This document shows positions 57,310 to 64,000 of a stretch of DNA of 64,000 nt, piece by piece (the first letter of the stretch is position 1; each line of letters opens with the position of its first letter). This DNA comes from Takifugu bimaculatus. Its lineage: Eukaryota > Chordata > Actinopteri > Tetraodontiformes > Tetraodontidae. The stretch is from the NCBI GenBank assembly GCA_004026145.2, contig CP034975.1:12347082-12411081 (forward strand), written 5' to 3'. Position numbers and translations under genes: made by a program. The notes beneath the pieces are model-generated. The model saw only the letters and a list, made by a program, of their open reading frames with translations, searched no databases and was not told where the DNA came from.

Positions 57310-57490
57310 CGGTAACTTCATGCTATCAGCTTAATTTAATAAAGTTAATTATGCAATCTGAGTACATATTTTACTAAGTCAAGGGCACCGGTTATTAATT
57401 TAATGGAACAAATTGCAAATTAGTACACACAGATAATTCACTTGAGGATATAAATGAGTCATTTATGTGCAGAACTTCTAACCCTGATGG
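57310..57490. promoter_or_regulatory. possible conserved noncoding element
   Basis: Contains ATGCTATCAGCTTAATTTAA, AAGTTAATTATGCAATCTGA, GGTTATTAATTTAATGGAAC, AAATTGCAAATTAGTACACA and AATGAGTCATTTATGTGC. Varied AT-rich sequence with many homeodomain-like words and one AP-1-like TGAGTCA. Inference only. Confidence 0.3.
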
Positions 57491-59218
57491 CTGCGGCCCT
57501 GCAACGTCGTGCGGATGATTTACACGTTCCCGTTATTTTTGTATAAGGATTTTCCTGAATATACGAACCCTCGTCCACCTGAGGCCTTTCTTGTTGCTGC
57601 TACGCTCAGTTTAACACGAACAAAGTTCTTCTCAACACAGTAAAACCAAATTAGAAACATTCCCACCGCCAGATGAGCAAACAGCCCCGTATCTGGAGTT
57701 AGCAACCGTTGCTAAATAGCTCCCGGCTACTGGCCGCAGTATCATGGAATGTGTTTTTGAGGTGTTGTTTCTGAAGGTCAGACAGATTAGCAGAGGAACA
57801 GATTGGATCTGTGGGCAGATACCTGCCTGGGAAATAATCCCCGCAAAGAAGGAAAATAATGCAGTAAAAGAAACGCTGACAGTCAGGTGGAGCCTGTTAA
57901 TCCGTCCTACAATCCCACCGAATGAAGACCCGTCCGTCTAACTCCGGCTGCTCTCTGTGTGGCTCGCGCTCGGACCCTCGGGCACGTCTCATTTGATTCG
58001 AGACGTGTTCCAGACTGCAGCTGCCCGCCTCGCCACCTCATCAGCCCTGTCACTCACCACCGTCCCCGAAAAGCAACGGCCGCCTTCTGAGGGACACCGG
58101 CGCTCCCCGGAGATCCAGACGGGCCCTCTGGAGCATGAACGAAGCATCGCCGACCCGCCGTTGCCCCTTTCTTCCTGAGAAAAGGCCGACGGAAGATCGA
58201 GCCTGCGTCCTTCTCTCATGCATGTTGCCAACATGCCCCCCCCCCCACTGCAGCAGTGGGCATTAAAGAGATTGGTGGGGTTGAGCCATTCAGCAGATTT
58301 AGACATGGTCAATGTAGCCCTGACTGGACCAAAGAGGGGAACGGACGCCGAGGGTTCATCTTTCAACGGCGGTCATTTCCACGCTGGAGCGCCCAGGCCA
58401 CCCCTCCGCCGATTCCTCAACCTCCCGACGACTGAATCGGGACTGGCAGACCGAAGCTTCACGTACCACTGAAGCTAATTCCGTCCCATATTGTTCACAT
58501 TTGCCTAATTCGCGGGTCCAAATGTCACCTCTCTCTCCATCATCCAGCTTCACCGCAGAGTGTTGAGGTCTGTCCCAAAATACACTCGTCCTGGTTCCTG
58601 CTGCTTCTCTAGCAGCTAACCACTCTGTTGCCATAGAGACACGTTGAGATTGGCAAGGGGCCTCTGAGAGCCAGTACTCAGGTTCAAATCTAATACTGGC
58701 AACAGTCTAGCTAGAACATAGAAAGATTGTTTTTAGCTGGAGAGTTTTGCCTTTTTGGTTCAGTTCAGCCTTAAAAAATAATCCAAAAAGCTCTTCAGTC
58801 ATAACAAGCGCTGAAAAACCCCCGAAGCGAAGCGGTTCTTGTTCTGCTTCGGCTTGTTTTTCAGAACAGGGCCCGCTGTGTCGAGGCATCCCAGCCAATG
58901 ATCAGGCAGCATATTTTAACATAAAACACCGGCTTCTGAACGTGCGGGTCAAGAGGGGCACGAGCGGCGGCGGCTCCGTGCTCGCTTCATCCTGGAGCTG
59001 AAATGTTTCACTCTGGATTTCCGTTGGTTTAATAGTGATTTTTTTCCTTCCGCTGCCTCCAGAACCTCGATTTGGAGCAGTTGTGCCGTCATTTCTGCAA
59101 ATAAAACTGCCTCTTTCGCCGCAGTCACAGTTTTAAATCTCCCTCCTGTTGAACAAACTCATCGCTAAGTGTCGCATGTTGAGGTGAGAAGTGACCCAGT
59201 GAGTGAGTAAAGCATGCA

Positions 59219-59267
59219 AGTGTGTGCGTGTGTGTGTGTGTGTGTGTGCGTGTGTGTGTGTGTGTGC
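59219..59267. repeat. TG microsatellite, interrupted
   Basis: (TG)n with several CG interruptions. Confidence 0.92.
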
Positions 59268-59779
59268 TGGTAATCCAGATCACTGCAGGATGGAAAATTG
59301 AACGGAGCCTGTCCCGCTGGTTCGTAGTGGCCTGTTAGGGCTGGGTTTGCCTACGCGTGCGCACGGGGACACGCACGTGTCGGGAACGGCTCACGTTGGT
59401 CGTCCATTTTGGAGAGCCTGTTTTTGATGGGACACTTCAGCCTCGGCGGCCGTTCGACAGACATCAAAGGGCTCTTTGAAAGCCAAACGCGGCTCCTCGG
59501 CGGGCCGGTGTGTGTCACAAACACAACACGCCTTCGCTGCTAAGGAGATTTAAAAGCAAATACAGTCAGACATCAAACATTCCTTCTTTTTTTTAAAAAA
59601 TGGCGGCGTCTCAGGAGCGGAGCTTAGATGTGCACTTTGCTCCGGGGGCCATTAGCATTTATGGCGTCCGGGGTCACAGCGATGCGTCTGTCAGGCATCA
59701 GCTCACTCATGCTGGCGGCACGTGGGGCCTATGAGGCTGGTAACGACAAACACGGGCACCGTGCACGTTCCCCTTGTTG

Positions 59780-59890
59780 GTTACCAGCTGTAGAGCGATG
59801 AATAATTGATTGCAGGCCAGTATGGCTGATTGGCAACTCAACCAAGCTAATAATTCCTTATTGATGGAAACATTAGTGAGGGAAAACAGC
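59780..59890. promoter_or_regulatory. possible conserved noncoding element
   Basis: Contains GATGAATAATTGATTGCAGG, GGCTGATTGGCAACTCAACC, AAGCTAATAATTCCTTATTG and ATGGAAACATTAGTG. Homeodomain-like TAATTGATT and an NF1-like TTGGC half-site in varied sequence. Inference only. Confidence 0.25.
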
Positions 59891-60684
59891 GCAGGGTGAT
59901 GTAATGCGGGCAAAGTGCTGCAGAAAGTTGACGCTCTCGGTTTCTTTAATCTACTTAAACGGTATTACACCTCACTAAGCTGACATTGTTAAGAGGGCGA
60001 GGCGAGAGATGATGAACTGCCGGTTTCAGCCGAGCTCCGTCGACTGGTGTGTTATGACGGGAGGAGATTACATTTACTCTGGCAGAGCGGCTGCCGGTGT
60101 GTTTTATGGAGCAACAATTATGCGTGCGTGCCGCTGCCTGTCGGCTGGATCTGCCCGAGCGGTGGCAGCACCCGGAGGGCAGAGGCAGGATCGGTGATGT
60201 GGGGGAATGTGGAGAACGTGAGGACAACGTGAGCCAGCAGGATTCAAACGGATGTTTTCACCAGGAAGACTCCGCCTCACGCGTCGATACGTGGAATTTT
60301 CCTCTTTTAATCAGCCAGTGAATGAAGAGTCTGGGTTTAATTGCACATGTTAAGTAACTATCTTGAAGTCAGGGGTCAGCTTTTGCTTGGAGATTGCTCA
60401 GCTCTGAAATGTCTGCAGCGTTTAGCACCTGCTTCACACCTTCACCACTCCCTCTCCAGCCTCCTTCCACTTATTTACCTCACTGTCCTGCTTTTATTCA
60501 CATTCACGCACTTACTGAAGCAATTTCCTCCCTTCACCTTACTTTTGTTAATCCTCTTTCTCACTGGATTGAGAGGGAAAAAAGCCTCCAGGTGGTGAAA
60601 GTTAAAATTGAAGTTTGAGGGGTGGAATATTGCAGTTTTCCTTTGAAGACGCGTGGAAAACCTGATGTCTCCTCTCTTTCCCAG

Positions 60685-60919
60685 CTGTGTCCCAGAGGCC
60701 CACCTTGGCAGTTAGAGGAGAGGTCACCACCATGACGCCGTCCTCGCAGGACCCCACCCTCACCTCCATGGCCGGGCGTCTCCCCCTCCTCCTGCTCTTC
60801 CTCCTCTTCCTCCCGTGCGGCTTTGCACAGAACCTGGCGCCTCCCGACGTTTCGCCAGTTCGACCCGCTGACCCGTCCCGAGTGCACGAGGAAAGAGCAC
60901 CCAAAGGTGTCCATCCAAG
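60685..60919 (+). CDS. sema5b: sema5b first coding exon (semaphorin 5B), with an apparent frameshift
   Basis: Semaphorin 5B is a type I membrane guidance protein with a sema domain and thrombospondin repeats. The exon begins after TCTCTTTCCCAG (acceptor 60683-60684) and ends at CCAAG|GTCAGA. An ATG at 60732 (context CACCACCATG) or 60768 opens a signal peptide, MAGRLPLLLLFLLFLPCGFA then Q. In the next frame the end of the exon reads LTRPECTRKEHPKVSIQ, which matches the start of mature class 5 semaphorins (SEMA5A QCQRTEHPVISYKEIGPW; SEMA5B LCALSKHPTVAFEDLQPW). In that frame the donor is phase 1 with a leftover G, which would complete the conserved Asp/Glu. The two frames differ by one base and the second has no Met after its stop at 60733, so the exon holds an indel between about 60830 and 60870. 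Sequence error is the likeliest cause. The assignment also rests on the human SEMA5B-PDIA5 head-to-head order. Confidence 0.65.
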
Positions 60920-63900
60920 GTCAGATTTGCTGGGTTTGTTTGACCGTGGCGGATACGTTGGCCGCGATATACGAAGAGAGATACGAAAGCAACAGTTTTA
61001 CCAGCAGCTCTCGTTAATTCCAGCTCTTTGGTCACGTGTGGCTTCTGTTAGACGTAATGAGGTTTCCCCAGCGGAGCAAACACAAAGCCGATGTCTAAAA
61101 CAGCTCTTTCGTCAAACAGAGTGTGATTGAAGACGACAGTGGAGGCTTTATTCTGGAGTCAGGATCGGTTCTTGTCAAACTTTGGATTCAGCTCTTAGAA
61201 GAGATGTTAACTTTCATCCTGGTGCTGCTGCCGCCGCCTGTCGTTCCCGCCCCCATCTGCAGAACCGCGTCAGAACTCAGGCGGAGGTGGTGTTCCCCGA
61301 CCACCTGACGTTCAACCAAACTTTTTACAGGATGATTTACAAGAATGCAGCTTAACGGCGACGGCTCTGTCGTAAACGCAGATTAAAGAATCCAGGGTGT
61401 TTGTGAGATAAGGGGTTTGTTCTGGATCACAGTGCTGTTGTGGAAGCCAGGAAGGATTGGAGTTCATTTAAAGTAGAAGAGATACATGATCTGTATTGTG
61501 ATCATGTTTCTTACCTTTTCTGTGTGCAGTCGTCCAATGAGGGCAGCCTGTGGGTATTAAAGCCCAACAGTGCGTCTGATGTTTAAATTAGAGTTTGATG
61601 TAAAGGCGCTTTGAATCTTGCACGTTCAGCTGTGCTCTGAGCCAAGAATTAAGGTCTTCCTCTGGCAGAGACTGCTCCATATGACACAATTGGAGGAAAA
61701 CTACTGCTGTTTGGTTTGAAATCTGCTTGTTCCTGCTGCCAAGGGATTGGAGGACTGAAGCTTTTCTGGAGCTTTTCTTCAGATTAGAATGAGTCTGTTT
61801 CTTCTTCCCCACATTTTGCTGCTCCTGGTGAGCATCTAGTTCTTTGTCCCTGGACCTTAGTTGGAGCAGAAGTTCCATAGTTGTGAAACCATTGCTGCCC
61901 AGGATGCCGAGCTGAATGTCACCTGTGTGCCGAGATTCCGTCCGTCTCCCACCCTCGGGCTTTGTCCGAGCTCCACAGTGCTCCACCGCCTCGTTGAGAG
62001 TGGCTCTCGCGGCAGGGAGCCTGAGGCGCGCCAGGCTGTCAGAGCAGCCAGAGCAGACCATTATTTGGAAGCAGCCACATAGAAAGGTCCTGCACAGTCA
62101 AAGTGTCAGCGAGAACCTGAGATTAGCTTCTGTGATTGATGAGTGTTTTATAGCACCTTGTTGAAGCGCCGCCTCAGTCAGCTAAAGGAGACCAGGCAGC
62201 AGAACCGAGGGTTCTTTTCAGGGGTGCAAAAGAGTGTGAATCCATCTGAACTCCGTTTAAAATCACTGCACAGCCCAACATAGCAGGCTAGCATGTTTCT
62301 ACCCATGTTGCGTAACGTTGTTTTTGAGCGATGGTGCGGATTAGCCCTTCAACGATGACGTCAGCACCTTCTGAGTCCATCTCAAATGTGAAACTGTGAC
62401 CGAAGACAGAACAAACCAGATGTTCTCCAAAGGTATTCTCAAAAACAACACGCTTGTATTTGGTATTTGTGTGTCCCGTCCCACTGACACGCTGGACAAG
62501 CCCCCACTCGTGATTGAGATGGATGATACCGACTCGTAGCCTAAGACGGCGGCTACGATAAGAGCGCTAAAGCAGGCGGAGAGTGGAATGCTCTGAGGTG
62601 AGATAGAGAGCCTGCTTTGGGATTCCTGGAGCCAGTGGTGCATCATGTTTGACTGGCTTTGTGTGTGGGGAGAAGGACAACATGGGGGAGAAACGGATAA
62701 ACTTTTCACCTCCAAATCCATCATGACGTTCCATACGGGAGTGCGTGTGAGGAAACGCTGATAATAGGACCTTTGGCTCAGATTCTACTGGCGGGGAGGA
62801 GCTTTCTGACAGATTAGATGGCTCGGGTTGTCAGCTGTACTCCCATAATGGAGGGTAGAAGCACCTTTTGTATTCCGCTCTCTTCTTTTCTCCGTGCACC
62901 AGCCATCCTCTCATTTGCTCTCCTTTTTGCCACTCGTGCTATATTAGCTCCCGTATCGCCTTCTAGTCAAAAAAATGTATTGCCTACTTTGTGCTTCTAT
63001 CTTTTTTCTTGTTTAGGGTAATGGTGCTGTCTTTTAGCCATCGTTTCACCATTTAAAGGCCTCCTGAGCTCAATGAGAGTGATGTCTCTGGAATGGATAA
63101 ACGTTCGCTCAAAGGAAAAAGAAACGACCTTTACGCCTTTCTATCTGCTTTCTGCTTCCATTTCCCACCTGTCTCTGTTTTTTCCCCCATGATTACAGTT
63201 TGTGTCTTAATTCTGCTGCGCTGTGTTTGCAGCCATCAATCAGGCTGCAGAATAGGTTCGAATGCTGCTGGGGGTCGGCCGCCCCCTCGTCGGCGGTACA
63301 TCAGGATGTCTGATGCAGGCCGCGGAGATGGCTAGGAGGTTCACAGAATAGAAAACATTAAATGGTTTTGCTGCCACTTAAACTGAAAGGGAGACAGGCA
63401 GCAGGGAAATTGCTCTGTTTGATTTTCTGTCTCATGTCCCTTGACACGTGTGTCATCATGGAGATGTTTTTCAACACCAGAAATAGCTTTTAAATATATA
63501 TATATTTATAAAAAAAAAACACTATCACAAAAAGGATGATAGACCAGGGTGATTATATTAATTATGATGGGATGATTGGTGGCATTTTTTTTGGACCAAT
63601 TTTAGCTAAATGCGGTGCCATTTCCATTGACTTTAACTGGACAGTAGTTGTAATGTCTGCTGGTGGCCACAGGGGCAGTAGAGAGGCGTTTGAGACTGGG
63701 TCTTCTTCTACTCTCATGTGGAGCCCTAACAGGAAGCAATTTAAAAGCAAATTAAACACAGTACAAAATTGTTTACTCTTCATTGGCCCACAGACCCCAA
63801 GAAGGTATGAAATTGATGTTTTTAAGTTCGACTTCATGTAAAAATTGAACTCAAATCGTTCAACGTGTACTTCTAAAGGATTGTAAATGCCATTGACATT

Positions 63901-64000
63901 TACCTATGTCATTCCGTCCCACCCACCAGAATTTCCCCTTTATTTCCTCCATATCTCTGATATTTATAACAGCTATTTGCCTGTTAGCCTCCCACCTAGC
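60920..64000 (+). other. sema5b intron after the first coding exon (incomplete)
   Basis: No sequence resembling the next class 5 semaphorin segment (starting near LQPW, with VGARNYLFRL) is found. A minus-strand frame of 157 codons at 61588-62061 is discussed among the findings. AT-rich low-complexity sequence lies near 63492-63521. Otherwise I see nothing. Confidence 0.6.

Larger units (their letters stand above)
54000..60684. other. noncoding region upstream of the sema5b coding exon
   Basis: No other coding exon recognised. It contains short C/G runs, TG repeats at about 56778-56810 and 59219-59267, and AT-rich possible regulatory blocks near 57310-57490 and 59780-59890. The last 15 bases before 60685 form a splice acceptor, so at least one noncoding sema5b exon should lie upstream. 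Confidence 0.6.

Noticed and set aside
61261..61330. Possible second sema5b exon after CATCTGCAG, reading QAEVVFPDHLTFNQTFYR
   Set aside because: It does not match the expected class 5 semaphorin segment (LQPW, DFSQL, VGARNYLFRL), and the phase does not fit the leftover G of the first coding exon.

Overview
The window looks like nuclear DNA from a teleost fish. It has vertebrate spliced genes with GT-AG introns, many CA/TG microsatellites and minisatellites, poly-C/poly-G tracts, and a degenerate element ending in the GGATGG-type tail common in fish LINE/SINE repeats. The species cannot be fixed from sequence alone. There is no sign of bacterial, viral, CRISPR, tRNA or rRNA content.

Left third (about 1-25.4 kb, minus strand): pdia5 (PDIR, an endoplasmic-reticulum protein disulfide isomerase). 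I located 15 coding exons at 1057-25351. They join in one open frame of 457 codons, every exon boundary agreeing in phase. The product has a signal peptide, a non-catalytic N-terminal thioredoxin-like region and three thioredoxin-type active sites (CGVC, CGHC, CPHC). The last coding part, including the expected ER-retention tail, lies beyond the left edge.

Middle (about 25-60.7 kb): a CpG-rich stretch (about 24.9-27.6 kb) that probably holds a divergent promoter, with a strong ZNF143/Staf-type site just upstream of pdia5. It is followed by about 33 kb with no protein-coding exon that I can recognise. This stretch holds several minisatellites, tetranucleotide arrays, dinucleotide repeats, poly-C/poly-G tracts and AT-rich blocks that could be conserved enhancers.

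Right end (60.7-64 kb, plus strand): a first coding exon (60685-60919) that I assign to sema5b (semaphorin 5B), from the conserved start of the mature chain and from synteny. SEMA5B and PDIA5 are also head-to-head neighbours in human. The signal peptide and the conserved segment lie in different frames, so this exon contains an apparent frameshift. The rest of the gene lies beyond the right edge.

The two genes are adjacent and divergent but have no evident joint pathway: one is an ER folding enzyme, the other an axon-guidance ligand. I found no previously undescribed gene system. The most useful observations are the sema5b frame conflict, the repeated intron position in the three pdia5 catalytic domains, the altered first active site, the promoter motif, and the large tandem arrays.
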